Shown here: piece after piece, positions 27,001-38,290 of the stretch
How positions within the stretch are numbered: position 1 is the stretch's first letter
Layout of the letters: each line of letters opens with the position of its first letter
Assembly (NCBI GenBank): GCA_034620365.1
Contig: JAQGEQ010000186.1
Span: forward strand, 1,364,001 to 1,428,000
DNA from: Pegea sp. RAD2-039
Taxonomy: Eukaryota; Chordata; Thaliacea; Salpida; Salpidae
Reading direction: 5' to 3'
DNA length: 64,000 nt
Position numbers and translations under genes: made by a program
The notes under the pieces: model-generated
What the model saw: the letters and a program-made list of their open reading frames with translations, nothing else
Told to the model about the DNA's origin: nothing
Database searches by the model: none

Positions 27001-30000
27001 TAACAATTTGTAGCAATTAGTTAACAATTTGTAGCAATTAGTTAACAATTTGCAGCAATTAGTTAACAATTTGCAGTAATTAGTTAACAATTTGTAGCAA
27101 TTAGTTAACAATTTGTAGCAATTAGTTAACAGTTTGTAGCAATTAGTTAACAATTTGTAGCAATTAGTTAACAATTTGTAGCAATTAGTTAACAATTTGT
27201 AGCAATTAGTTAACAGTTTGTAGCAATTAGTTAACAATTTGTAGCAATTAGTTAACAATTTGCAGCAATTAGTTAACAATTTGTAGCAATTAGTTAACAA
27301 TTTGCAGCAATTAGTTAACAATTTGTAGCAATTAGTTAACAATTTGCAGCAATTAGTTAACAATTTGCAGTAATTAGTTAACAATTTGTAGCAATTAGTT
27401 AACAATTTGTAGCAATTAGTTAACAGTTTGTAGCAATTAGTTAACAATTTGTAGCAATTAGTTAACAATTTGTAGCAATTAGTTAACAATTTGTAGCAAT
27501 TAGTTAACAGTTTGTAGCAATTAGTTAACAATTTGTAGCAATTAGTTAACAATTTGCAGCAATTAGTTAACAATTTGTAGCAATTAGTTAACAATTTGCA
27601 GCAATTAGTTAACAATTTGTAGCAATTAGTTAATAATTTGCAGCAATTAGTTAACAATTTGTAGCAATTAGTTAACAATTTGTAGCAATTAGTTAACAGT
27701 TTGTAGCAATTAGTTAACAGTTTGCAGCAATTAGTTAACAATTTGCAGCAATTAGTTAATAATTTGCAGCAATTAATTAACAATTTGCAGCAATTAGTTA
27801 ACAATTTGTAGCAATTAGTTAACAATTTGTAGCAATTAGTTAACAATTTGTAGCAATTAGTTAACAGTTTGTAGCAATTAGTTAACAATTTGTAGCAATT
27901 AGTTAACAATTTGCAGCAATTAGTTAACAATTTGTAGCAATTAGTTAACAATTTGCAGCAATTAGTTAACAATTTGTAGCAATTAGTTAATAATTTGCAG
28001 CAATTAGTTAACAATTTGTAGCAATTAGTTAACAATTTGTAGCAATTAGTTAACAGTTTGTAGCAATTAGTTAACAGTTTGCAGCAATTAATTAATAATT
28101 TGCAGCAATTAATTAACAATTTGCAGCAATTAGTTAACAATTTGTAGCAATTAGTTAACAATTTGTAGCAATTAGTTAACAATTTGTAGCAATTAGTTAA
28201 CAATTTGTAGCAATTAGTTAATAATTTGCAGTAATTAGTTAACAGTTTGCAGCAATTAGTTAACAATTTGTAGCAATTAGTTAACAATTTGTAGCAATTA
28301 GTTAACAATTTGCAGCAATTAGTTAACAATTTGCAGCAATTAGTTAACAATTTGCAGCAATTAGTTAACAATTTGCAGCAATTAGTTAACAATTTGTAGC
28401 AATTAGTTTACAATTTGCAGCAATTAGTTAACAATTTGTAGCAATTAGTTAATAATTTGCAGTAATTAGTTAACAGTTTGCAGCAATTAGTTAACAATTT
28501 GCAGCAATTAGTTAACAATTTGCAGCCATTAGTTAACAATTTGTAGCAATTAGTTAACAATTTGCAGCAATTAGCTAATAATTTGTAGCAATTAGTTATC
28601 AATTTGTAGCAATTAGTTAACAATTTGTAGCAATTAGTTAACAGTTTGCAGCAATTAGTTAACAATTTGCAGCAATTAGTTAACAATTTGTAGCAATTAG
28701 TTAACAATTTGCAGCAATTAGTTAACAATTCGTAGCAATTAGTTAACAATTTGCAGCAATTAGTTAACAATTTGTAGCAATTAGTTAACAATTTGTAGCA
28801 ATTAGTTAATAATTTGCAGTAATTAGTTAACAATTTGTAGCAATTAGTTAACAGTTTGCAGCAATTAGTTAACAATTTGCAGCAATTAGTTAACAATTTG
28901 TAGCAATTAGTTAACAGTTTGTAGCAATTAGTTAACAATTTGCAGCAATTAGTTAATAATTTGTAGCAATTAGTTAATAATTTGCAGCAATTAGTTAACA
29001 ATTTGTAGCAATTAGTTAACAGTTTGCAGCAATTAGTTAACAATTTGCAGCAATTAGTTAACAATTTGCAGCCATTAGTTAACAATTTGTAGCAATTAGT
29101 TAACAATTTGCAGCAATTAGCTAATAATTTGTAGCAATTAGTTATCAATATGTAGCAATTAGTTAACAGTTTGCAGCAACTAGTTAACAAATTCTTTATT
29201 AAGAAAAACCTTTAGCAACTAGTTGCTTCTTCCGAGCCTCTCTTTGCCTCTCATCCAACTGATTCAGCATCTCTTTCTTTCGTTCTTCTGCCTCCTTCTT
29301 TTTTTGAGCAGTTTCTAATTGTCTTCGTCGCCTCAAACTCTTTTGTTGAGCAATGTAACGCTTAACTTGCATTTGATCGTAACTTCGACCGCTTTTTAAT
29401 ACTGGTTTCTCCTCCAAATCTTTCAAACCTTCCGATTAACCGACATTTGATCAACAATTTGATAATATTTCGTAAATTGGTTACTTTGGCTTTGAACTTT
29501 CTTCAGCGGTATACTCCTAGTTGTTGATCTATCGAAAACTGCTAATCTCTTTTTGGAATCGGTTTTTTCCGTCTCGTTATCTGAAGATGATCTTTTTAAG
29601 TCTTCTTCTAGTTGTTTCATCATCACTTTTCTTCTTTCAGAAGCTTTTGAAGATTCTGGAAGATTATGTTAATTGTTAGATAACTGAGTTGAGGTGATTT
29701 CAGAGATTTTATAAACAACCTTTTAGTTTTTGTAGCTAAACAAACTTACAGCAACTAGTTCAGCGTTTGGTTATTAGCGAGTAAATAACGACAATTTGTT
29801 TGATTTGATTATTTATTCTTTCATTAAACTGTCGTTGGAGACACAAAAACGACTTCTAGTTAAATTAAATTTTTCATAAATTTTACCAGAAAAGCAAACA
29901 AAAAAAACAAAAAGAGTTTTTATGAATCGTGAAAATTAAAATGAGTTGAAAGTTAATGAGGTAAAAGTTGATAATAAAATATTATTTTTATATAAAAACT

Positions 30001-31969
30001 GAACAAATAAAGATATACTTCTAAAGAAGTAATAAAGTCGATCAAACAAACTTTTGGAAAACAGCGAAGCTACTCAAAATAGTAAATATTTACTCGAGAT
30101 ATTTATCAATGAAAATTGAAGGATTTTTACAAGAAAACTATAAAAGACCTGATTTAGAGCTTGTCAACTTCGTGTCTTCATCTACTTCTTCTGTTTTACT
30201 TTCTAATTTGGATTCATCAACAGTTTGATCTGTACAAGTATTTACTTCATCTTCACCTGCTCAAATTACAAACCCATTTTCAATTAAGTTAATCAGCAAA
30301 CTAATCAAAGATTTGATGGACTTAACAGACAAACTGGTACCTGGACCACGGTTACTGCTGGTCAGTTTCGACTCCTCTTGGTTAGAAACTGGTTTGGTGG
30401 TCTTTGAACCATTTAAAGCAACTTTTACTTTCACTTTGCTTTCCTTCCATGATGATGGAGTGATAATGGTGGTTTTGAAGGAATGGTTTTCACTGGTCAA
30501 TTTACCTACCAAAGATGGTTAGATGGTTGATAAACCATTTATCAAATGACTGACCTGTTTTTCTGGTTGGTTTGGTTCGTTTTTTAGCAAATGAGGAGCT
30601 GATGTTTGATCTAAACGATGGTTTCGATGTTCTAGTTGATGTGAATAACGTTGAAGCCGCTAAAATAGAACGAAAGATGATATTTAAACAACTATAAATA
30701 AAACCTACAAATAGTAAACTGAAAAGTTTGTTGATTTGTTTGAACAACTACACACGAAGCTAATTGGATAGAAACTTCTAATATTTAACAACTTTATTTA
30801 CTAATTCAAAGTGCTTAGTTACAGTTGGTAAGTACCTTTGGCTGGTGAGTCAGGTTGTTGTTCAGGTTTATACATTCTAGTATGGGATAACCTCGATTTT
30901 TCAACGTCTTCTTTCCAAACTTTTCCATCTGGAGCTCGTAATCTTGTATTAGCGGTATTAAAACCCTGTTAAATGTCCAATGAAGTAAATACAACGAGTT
31001 AATAGTACTCTACTTACTTTGTATCTAGGTGCTGGAGGACAAATTGCAACTTTTCGGACTTTTGCTCTCTCTTCTTCGATATTAGTTACTCTAACGACAT
31101 CTTCATCATGATGAAACCTGGACATAGATCATCAAATGTAGTTAGAGAGAAATTAATTTTAAAACTAATTTCACCTGACAGCTTTTTGCTTACGAATAGT
31201 ATCTTTCAATTTAGAGAAAACATCTGAGTTACTTTGAATCAAATTCTTCTTCTTTGACATATCAAACGTTCTTAGTGACATTGACTTTTCTAATATAGAT
31301 GAAGTCTCGTTCAAACTATCATTTGTCCAAAGATTTTTGTGTTCATCAAATTCTGTTTTGTTATCACCATCAGCAACGTCGTAACCCATGTTAGTTTTGA
31401 TTTGAGCAAAACCAGCTTGTGTTAAACCTTTTTTATTAGGTGATGATTGCTTATATGATAAATTTAATGAAACATTTGCGTTTAGCTCTCTTGTTTGTAA
31501 AGAACTTAAGTCAAGTTCACTTTGATTTAATAAAGAGTTTCTAATTGAATATGTAGCTGGTTCTGACATGTGACTTTGTTTAAGAATGCTAGATCTGTCA
31601 TCAATAACATCATCTTTTTTGTAATAGTAATCTGTAATCAAATTATCAAAATTAAAATTAGATTGAATAGAAATAAATTGAGTCAAAATTTCAACAAAAA
31701 CTTCTTTAATTTCATTTTTAAATTACAATTTAAACTGATAATGATTTAAAACTTTTTTTTCAGATTAGATATCACTTTAATTTTTATTAATTTAACATCA
31801 AACACTACTAATCAACTTTTTATCAAAATATTTGCTTACCTTCATTAGAATTTAAAAATGGGTCATTTTCTGCATGGTAAGAAACTATGGGTTCTTTAAA
31901 ACCAACTTTATAGCTTCCATTTGATGATATATTTCCAAATTTATTCGATTTTGTAGTTTTAATTGGCAT
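15008..31969 (-). CDS. CEP350: Centrosomal protein CEP350 (CAP350) orthologue lacking a CAP-Gly domain
   Basis: Complete gene, 41 coding exons, 2,392 aa (human about 3,100), in frame throughout. Exons high to low: 31969-31840, 31631-31175, 31117-31018, 30965-30836, 30659-30555, 30505-30341, 30256-30149, 29655-29485, 29428-29210, 25392-25311, 25262-24890, 24837-24728, 24672-24418, 24370-24321, 24268-24071, 24012-23325, 23260-23093, 23046-22794, 20772-20619, 20565-20452, 20405-20293, 20245-20099, 20047-19963, 19911-19758, 19639-19554, 19357-19294, 19076-19026, 18873-18651, 18596-18486, 18433-18204, 18148-17983, 17935-17689, 17631-17508, 17452-17380, 17084-17013, 16958-16728, 16679-16548, 15993-15886, 15838-15488, 15437-15288, 15238-15008. 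Conserved CEP350 blocks in order: RSYDQMQVKRYIAQQK, LPGVGGL, FETHRR, INEQQVRSQHQTMLLQLREK, GEDDKMPPL, CWSDDSFSQTQSE, YDAFIIRTQQELDQEID, RPVSPIFGAS, KKRDRVDHIL. The family organises microtubules at centrosomes and centrioles. No CAP-Gly domain is found at its expected place (16.96-18.2 kb). The exons at 19.0-19.4 kb are the least certain. Confidence 0.95.
15994..16547 (-). repeat. 17-bp minisatellite filling a CEP350 intron
   Basis: About 30 copies of GATCAGGAAGTGATGAG and variants occupy nearly the whole 554-bp intron between the exons ending at 16548 and starting at 15993. The unit is not a multiple of three, so this is not coding. On the transcribed strand the array reads as C/T-rich CTTCCTGATCCTCATCA and contains almost no AG dinucleotide. 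Confidence 0.9.
17120..17300 (-). repeat. 19-20-bp minisatellite in a CEP350 intron
   Basis: About nine copies of GGTTACTAGGGAGTTTTGTG with variants (GTAGTAGAG, GTCTTGTG), covering most of the 295-bp intron 17085-17379. Unlike the other arrays in this gene, its transcribed strand does contain AG (CCCTAGTAACC). Confidence 0.9.
19688..19755 (-). repeat. Short GTCACGTGG tandem repeat in a CEP350 intron
   Basis: Five imperfect copies of a 13-14-bp unit AGTCACGTGGGTA in the intron 19640-19757. The core CACGTG is shared with the array in the 7TM gene 3' UTR. Confidence 0.75.
20776..22790 (-). repeat. 2-kb 20-21-bp minisatellite filling a CEP350 intron
   Basis: About 98 copies of CAACAATTAGATGGTTTTTT (with one extra T in many units, A for G in others). 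The array starts a few bases from the acceptor at 20773 and ends within a few bases of the donor at 22793. Nearly the whole 2,021-bp intron is repeat, whereas sister introns are about 50 nt. Short open frames through the array are artefacts of unit length. On the transcript the unit is CCATCTAATTGTTG plus an A run. It includes CTAAT and lacks AG. Confidence 0.97.
25411..29190 (-). repeat. 3.8-kb 21-bp minisatellite filling a CEP350 intron
   Basis: About 180 copies of AGTTAACAATTTGCAGCAATT with C/T and A/G variants. The array fills the intron between the exons ending at 29210 and starting at 25392 (3,817 bp), and splicing it out keeps frame (phase 1). Because 21 is a multiple of three, long minus-strand open frames of a seven-residue repeat (LLTNCYK/LLTNCCK) run through it. 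These are judged spurious because they lie in an intron and begin inside the array. Variant units recur at distances that are multiples of 21 (for example 26381, 26654, 27074, 27368), showing block duplications. Confidence 0.97.
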
Positions 31970-33210
31970 CTCATAAAAAATTTAGAGCATTTTTATTTCA
32001 TAATATTAAAAAAATCTAGAGTACAAATTTTATTAATGTTATTAACAAGAAATTCTGATAAAAAATAAAATAATTAACCTATTTTAAAAATATGTTTAAC
32101 AATTAACAACTTTGATTAATAAAAGTTTAATAAAATATGTTTCTAAACAATTTTACTTTTAAAATTATTTTTATTTCCTTCTTAAATAAAAAATTAAATC
32201 ATAATTAACAAAAAGCATTCTGTCTGTTTATTATAAATAATAAAAAATACATATTTCAAACTATTTCAATAAAAATTACAATTTTATCAGATTAACACTC
32301 TAAAAAATAAATTAATAATTTGTATTCCTTAGCACTATTAAAACATTATACCAGGCAAATAAACAAATATATATAATTCTATAAATAATCTAATTAAAAG
32401 GCAATGCAGTAGAAATTTCATGAAAATTACAGAAAAATTTACATTTAAGCAACTAAAGTTATAGTTTACTTAAAATCTTCAACTAAACAACAAAGAGACT
32501 TAAAAGATAATTGTTACAAGAGAATTTTTTTTTTAATTTTGTATTTAAAATTTGATTTATTATAATAAATAATAACATAAAAATCTTAAATATTTTAAAA
32601 GTTATTCAGAAATAAAAATAAACAAAATATAGTAAAAATAGATTAGTAAAAACGATTAAATCACTGCAGTCTCAACAACAAAACATTTTAAATTAAATAT
32701 TACTTAGAACTTTAATAAAAAAAAATACATTTAAAAATGATGATAAAGAAAATTTAGCCTGATCGGTTTGTTGACATAGTTGAAAACCTGTAACTGTCAA
32801 CGGAATAAATTTCAATTCTAAAATCAAAACAGTTTTTAAACCTGCCGTTACTTGTGCCGCTAACGTGTTTTTTAAATCTAAATAGGCTGTTTGAATATAT
32901 AAGAATTATTAGTTTTGAGCCTATTAACTACTATTTTAGTTAGACCTGATCTATTTCTCTGAAAATATGTCATTATATCGATTTAATAAAAGCTTTTGAT
33001 AAAGTTTTTTAAATGTTGCTATATCAAAGATAATCACATTATGTAATATTTAAGTTAGTTTGGAAACTTTAGTTTAACGCTAAGTGCTCAATATTTTTGC
33101 CGAAGTCTTTTATCATCGTTTCAAGATTATATCAGCTATTAATATCAATTATCAATTGTTTTCTAAAATTTTTTATCAATGATGGACTTTTCTAATAATT
33201 TTTGAATCGT
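31970..33210. other. CEP350 5' flank, AT-rich
   Basis: Nothing recognisable beyond A/T-rich sequence. The CEP350 promoter is presumably here, since the first coding exon starts at 31969 and no further upstream coding exon was found. Confidence 0.4.
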
Positions 33211-33560
33211 GTTTAACAATTTATTACGATAAACGCGAAGGAGGGTGCCTCAAAAGAGCACCTTTCACTAACACACATTCTCACAAATAATGCCTATTAT
33301 ATATAATTAAGTTAAAAATATAGAAAGCAAAAGATGTAACACATGGCATTTCAGTAGTCCTCAAAACAAATAACAGTGAACAATTATATAAAATGTTAAC
33401 AACAAATGTTAATAAAAAAGGAATCTCAGTTTAGAAATAACAATTCTAGCAATATTATAACGGTTCAACTTCTGCTTGAACAACACGAGTGGTTCTGACA
33501 TGATAATGTCTGATGGCAGCTGGTTCCAAGTATGCTTTATCTATCTTCCAAGTTTGTCAT
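33211..33560 (-). mobile_element. 5'-truncated LINE, 3' end (family B)
   Basis: Its 3' tail (TTTATCGTAATAAATTG on the minus strand) is followed upstream by the GGCACCCTCCTTCGC motif and by sequence matching the copy at 40321-40790. Both share TTATAACGGTTCAACTTCTG (plus strand) and a decayed reverse-transcriptase C-terminus. No intact open frame remains. Confidence 0.65.
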
Positions 33561-33764
33561 ATCTGATCAATTCTTCCACATGAAGTTGTTTGTTAAAAAC
33601 CTGATTACATAATAATAACTTGTAACTTTCAACTTAATTATTAGTTTCACGAACATTTTTTGATCACATTGATATTGAGTTGAGATCAGATCAGATTGAG
33701 ATTGGCTGGTATAGGCACTTTTGAGTCTTCAACATTATTCAATCCTAAATCAGAGCTTAACCGT

Positions 33765-33848
33765 ATTCAAAAGGCTCTTCGTCAGATTCAAAGAGATCCT
33801 AGCCTGATTTAAAGGGATTTTTGTCGGTTTCAAAGAGCCCTTTAACAA
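33765..33848. repeat. Degenerate 21-bp tandem repeat, four copies
   Basis: Four consecutive 21-bp units starting ATTCAAAAGGCTC, ATTCAAAGAGATC, ATTTAAAGGGATT and TTTCAAAGAGCCC. Divergence between copies suggests an old array. It is isolated in AT-rich spacer. Confidence 0.6.
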
Positions 33849-33849
33849 A

Positions 33850-36800
33850 TCATAAATCTGTGATAAGAGTGTGCATGTCTGATACAATATCATTACGACG
33901 TATTCTTATTTAAAATATACAGGTGGTATAAATTTTGAAAAAATTATTAAGTTTTTTAACAATCAACTTTATATTGCTTACATCTTCAAAAACAAGCTTT
34001 AGGGACAACAAATACGGCGCTAAATGTACATATGTTTACATAAAAGTAGTAATTAATTGCTAATTATGGTAGATTTGAATTTATATCAGAAGAGTATCTT
34101 GACGCATATGTAAATGTCACTAGGATGAAAGTAAGAGTTTGTTTGTCTTCTCGTAATTTCGCTGATGTTATGAACGTTTTGCATTAGAATTAAGCTCTTC
34201 TAGTAGAAAGATTAGTAGTAGCTTTTTTAGTAGAATTAAACTTTTTATCATTACTCTAATTAAGTGTTTATGGTATGTAAAGTCGCTTTTAGCTTCAAAT
34301 GTATCTAAAAACTCAACAGACACTATCTTTTAAATATTTTTTTAGCATTTTATGTAAGTAGCTTTAATATATTTGTTGAAAGCGTTAACAGATTAATATA
34401 TAAATCATTTTAGTGAAGAAAGATAAGCTAATATTTTGTTAATTTGATTTTAACTTCTTTTGATCCTAAACAAGAAATAGTCTTTAAGATGTCATTAATT
34501 TGATGCATCGCTATAATTACAAGCAAAACTTAGATTTATAATAATATTTTTTTTGTTATATTCCAAAAAGTCGATAGCAGTGTTTAGGTAACTTTCATGT
34601 TTTTTAAAAGTAGTTTTTAGTTTTAAAATAAAGACAAACCAAAAATTAATTTCATTTTTTTCAATTTTGAAGTTAGTTTTAATTACAGCAAAACTTTATT
34701 ATTTATTTGAGATACTACGATTAAAATATATTATAAGATATATATATATTGGATAAGTAATTTTTGTAAAATAATTTTTTCTTTAAGATAAAGCTTTAAA
34801 AGCAATAAAAATATTTCTAATATTAAGTCTTCTATTAGAATAGAAATAAATATTATTTTCTTGAAGTATTCATCATTATTTTTAGTTTCTTGGACAAGTT
34901 ATTATCATTCAATAGAATTTAATATTTCCATTAAAATTACAAACATCAAAAACTCATCTAAAAATTCAAATTTGATTTAAATGAAATCTATGTCAAGTTA
35001 TTTGCTCACGGTCTGATTAAAAATAGATAAGTTGCTCTTATATCAGCTCAGATATCAGTTTTATGCTTATCTCTTTAATCAGTTTGAAATTATGGTTTTA
35101 GTGTTTTTGATCAAATCGTATTATCAGTAAATCAAAAAATATTACAAACCGAAATATTTATAATGTTATTTTTAGCTTTTTTGAAGTTATCAGCTTGTAA
35201 TAACAACATTTTTAATATTTTTTAAAGAAAAAAATTTTCCAGTAAAACTTACATCTCAATTATGATAAATATTATAATTCATCAAGTTAACTGATGAATA
35301 GTTCAAATTTTAGTTTTTTACTACAAAGATAATTTTTGAAAATAAACTTCAAACATGTTAGATATAGATTCATAAAATTTATTCAGATAATTTGATAAAC
35401 TTATAAACATATTTCATTTTCAATTTGGATAAACTTTCTTTCAAAATGAATGTTAGCCTTTTTATTCACATTTAAGTATTTTATTCCCTTGTACTTTATT
35501 TTAAATGAGAATTATTGAAAAAAATTGTACATTTTACTTATGATCTTTATACATACATCGATACTCACAAAAAAATTCAAGTTTCATTTTATTCTTTCAT
35601 ACCTTCTTTTGTATAGAAGCAAATCTGTTTATGTTGTTTTAGTACGATCAATAAATAATAAAATTTTTCTGTTAGTGTATTAATATATAATTTTCATTAG
35701 TATCAATCTAATTTCTAACAGAAAGTAATGTTGTTACTACAAAAAGAATTATTGCAAGTTATATCAAATGTTTGAAAATAAATTTATAAATTTGCTACTT
35801 GAAACACTTTTGTTAAGCTATTCTAAATCTGACTTTGCTTTCAAGTTACTTTAGCAAGCTTCTATTTTCGTTTTTAATTTCTTCTTTATCCTGAATTCAG
35901 TGATAAAATAAAACTTTCTTGATGTATTTTAGAGATATTTTAATCCTTGTAACGATTTTATAGCTTTTCAGTTTACATTATTTATGCTCATTTGAAGCAA
36001 TTTAGATTTTTTTTTATTCAGTGAATTTCTGTCGTTCGAAAAAGTCTTAAACTTTCTGATAAAAAATGATTCTGAAAACGACCTCTGATTAAATTACTTT
36101 ATTTGGAGTAAACGAATGGAAAGTTTGAAAAAAATGATAAAAATTAGTTCTAAGGTTTTTTACGCCAAAATATATAAATTTGATTAAATTTATCTCTTAT
36201 AGATTTTAATAATCACGAAAAATAAAGTCATATGAACATGCTTTTTGAAAGTTAGTTCTAAAGTCTGAAAGATCGAAGAGTTGTTTATTTGGGTTTTCTA
36301 TAAAAATATACAAGATTTCCCCCCGGAAACATTAAATGGTAATTTCTTCCGACAATATTTCATTTCAGAAACCTCAATTAGTAATTTCCAGAAATTGTAT
36401 TGAAAATGTCTGAGTGAGTTTAGAAGAGAATCAATAAGTTTGCTTCTTTTATTTAAGTTGACAAACGCTAAAAGCAACAGAAGAAAAAATTTTAGACTAA
36501 AAATAATTTAAGATTTTTAAAAGTTTATTATTTTTTTTAGGTAAAGTTATGATTAAAATTAATTTGATATCTAAAAAAATTGTCTTACTTTTTTTAATAC
36601 TGATGTTTCTGAATTTATATATGATTGCTTCTATATGTTGAAAAAATTGTCGGAAATTTATGATTAGAGTTTTACAAACTTTGATGAGATTTCATCGATA
36701 CATATAATAAACATTTTCTTCCATGTCTGAAAATAGGACATAGATAAAATGATGTTGGAAAGGGATAATCTTATATTCGAAAGGATACTCTTAAAAAAGT

Positions 36801-36855
36801 CGATAGAAGTAGAGACAGCAGAAAGACATAAATATTGATTATGACTGTTTAAGTA
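33850..36855. other. Gene-poor AT-rich spacer
   Basis: About 3 kb of A/T-rich sequence with no sustained open frame, RNA gene or repeat that I can identify. Confidence 0.5.
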
Positions 36856-36859
36856 CAAA

Positions 36860-37440
36860 AGAAACGCCCGATTATAACTGGGGCGTAGTTGAGATTATTG
36901 GGTGACCATAAGACCCTTATCTTTTTTGCGCTTTCTTCTATTATGTGCTTCGTCGGCACTGGCTTGGTTCACAAAGATAGTTGAGACAGCTGTATGTACC
37001 TAATTGATTCAACAAACGGTTTATTAAGCTCTAAATCTATTTTGTTTCTGCAGCCAGATGAGAGTTCGCCATGCATTACAATCTTGGGAAAACGATTATT
37101 TCATTCTGAAAACATTACCAACCCAGCGGAACCTGTATCTCGTAAAAGTGGTTTGGATGCTGAGTAACTTAGCTCTGACTAATACAGTGACATTAGCGAT
37201 GAAATCCCATTAATTGATTCAGAGATTGTTTCGATGGAAACCTTGGAAAAGTCATTAGTGACGGTTGCATATCACCCAAAAGAACTAAATTATTAACAGC
37301 CTAATTAATTATAATGGCTGCTCTAAGGCATAAATGATTTTTTATCAGATGCTACAAAACAAAAAGCTCTTAAGTGAAGACAGCATTATGACGTCATTTA
37401 GCGAGAGAATCTGAAAAAAGCTGTTTAGCCAACTTAAATT
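36860..37440. other. GC-richer island, possibly decayed coding sequence
   Basis: Composition rises sharply against the spacer on both sides. On the plus strand, broken frames such as SSPCITILGKRLFHSENIT and SDISDEIPLIDSEIVSMETL look protein-like but are separated by stops and shifts. I could not assign a family. It may be an inserted element or a pseudogene. Confidence 0.3.
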
Positions 37441-37785
37441 AGCTACATATGGTACAGAAGGTTTATTAGAACATTTTTTGTATCTTGATAATCTTTGAAA
37501 TAAAATACTTTAGAAATAATTATAAGGAAAAGCAGTTTTGCTCATGTAATTATTTCCCTTTTAAAATGTTCTAATACTTTGTAGCTATTTTGTTATATAT
37601 ATAATCTATTTTCTTTTCATTTATTATAATTTTTTAACTTTGTTGCTTGTTAATTTTAAAATTGTTTGAATTTATAAGCTTTTGTTTAATTATTTTTTTT
37701 ATTATAATTAAATGATAATAAATTTATTTAAAAAATTAAATATGGCATTTATTTTTGTATTTAGTTTGTAAACTAACTTGAAAAA

Positions 37786-38290
37786 ATGAATAAGTTTTTT
37801 CTTCTACTGGTTTCAGCTATGATTATTAGTGAAGGTATGTATAAAGCAATATCCTAATTATTTCTAACTGATCAAATTCTAAACGCTTTTACAGTAACCT
37901 CTTTGAATTGTTTTGATTGTGAAGGAAAAACATGTAGTACATCTAAAACATGTCCAGCAAACAAAACTTTCTGTATGATCGCAAATTGTGAGTTGTATCA
38001 CTAAAGTTGTAAACTGAAAGTAAAAAATCGATTTTATTGTTTACAGCTGATGGTAAAGTTACCAAAAGCTGCGCTACTGAAGAACAGTGTAAAGGTGATG
38101 TTGGTAAGGATGGGAAAGCTGTTGCTATCAGTTGTTGTAATAGCGGTAAATTAAATCTTTTTATAATAAAATAAATATTAATTATTTTTAATGTTTAGAC
38201 TACTGCAACGCAAGCACTAAATTGAAATCACAATTCCTTATGATGGGGTTGTCTATATCTTTTGCTTATGTTTTTGGCAACTTGTTCTGA
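37786..38290 (+). CDS. Ly6/uPAR three-finger GPI-anchored protein
   Basis: Four exons (37786-37834, 37895-37987, 38047-38145, 38199-38290), all phase 1, encoding 110 aa. Exon 1 encodes a signal peptide (MNKFFLLLVSAMIISEG). The mature part has ten cysteines in the LU-domain pattern: LNCFDC near the N-terminus and the hallmark CC then DYCN near the C-terminus. A C-terminal hydrophobic stretch (FLMMGLSISFAYVFGNLF) fits a GPI-attachment signal, so the protein is inferred to sit on the outer cell surface. Length and the in-phase exons are typical of the family. An AATAAA at 38336 is a likely polyadenylation signal. None of the exons is long enough to stand out as an open frame. Specific ligand or function unknown. 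Confidence 0.93.

Noticed and set aside
26272..28392. A 706-codon open frame of a seven-residue repeat
   Set aside because: It lies wholly inside a 21-bp minisatellite within a CEP350 intron. Openness follows from the unit being a multiple of three, and it has no unique sequence at either end.
20776..29190. The large arrays as CRISPR arrays
   Set aside because: Units of 20-21 bp are directly contiguous with no unique spacers, there are no cas genes, and the DNA is from an animal.
29199..29626. A real frameshift or assembly error in CEP350
   Set aside because: A GT-AG intron of 56 nt, the usual size here, joins the two frames in phase.
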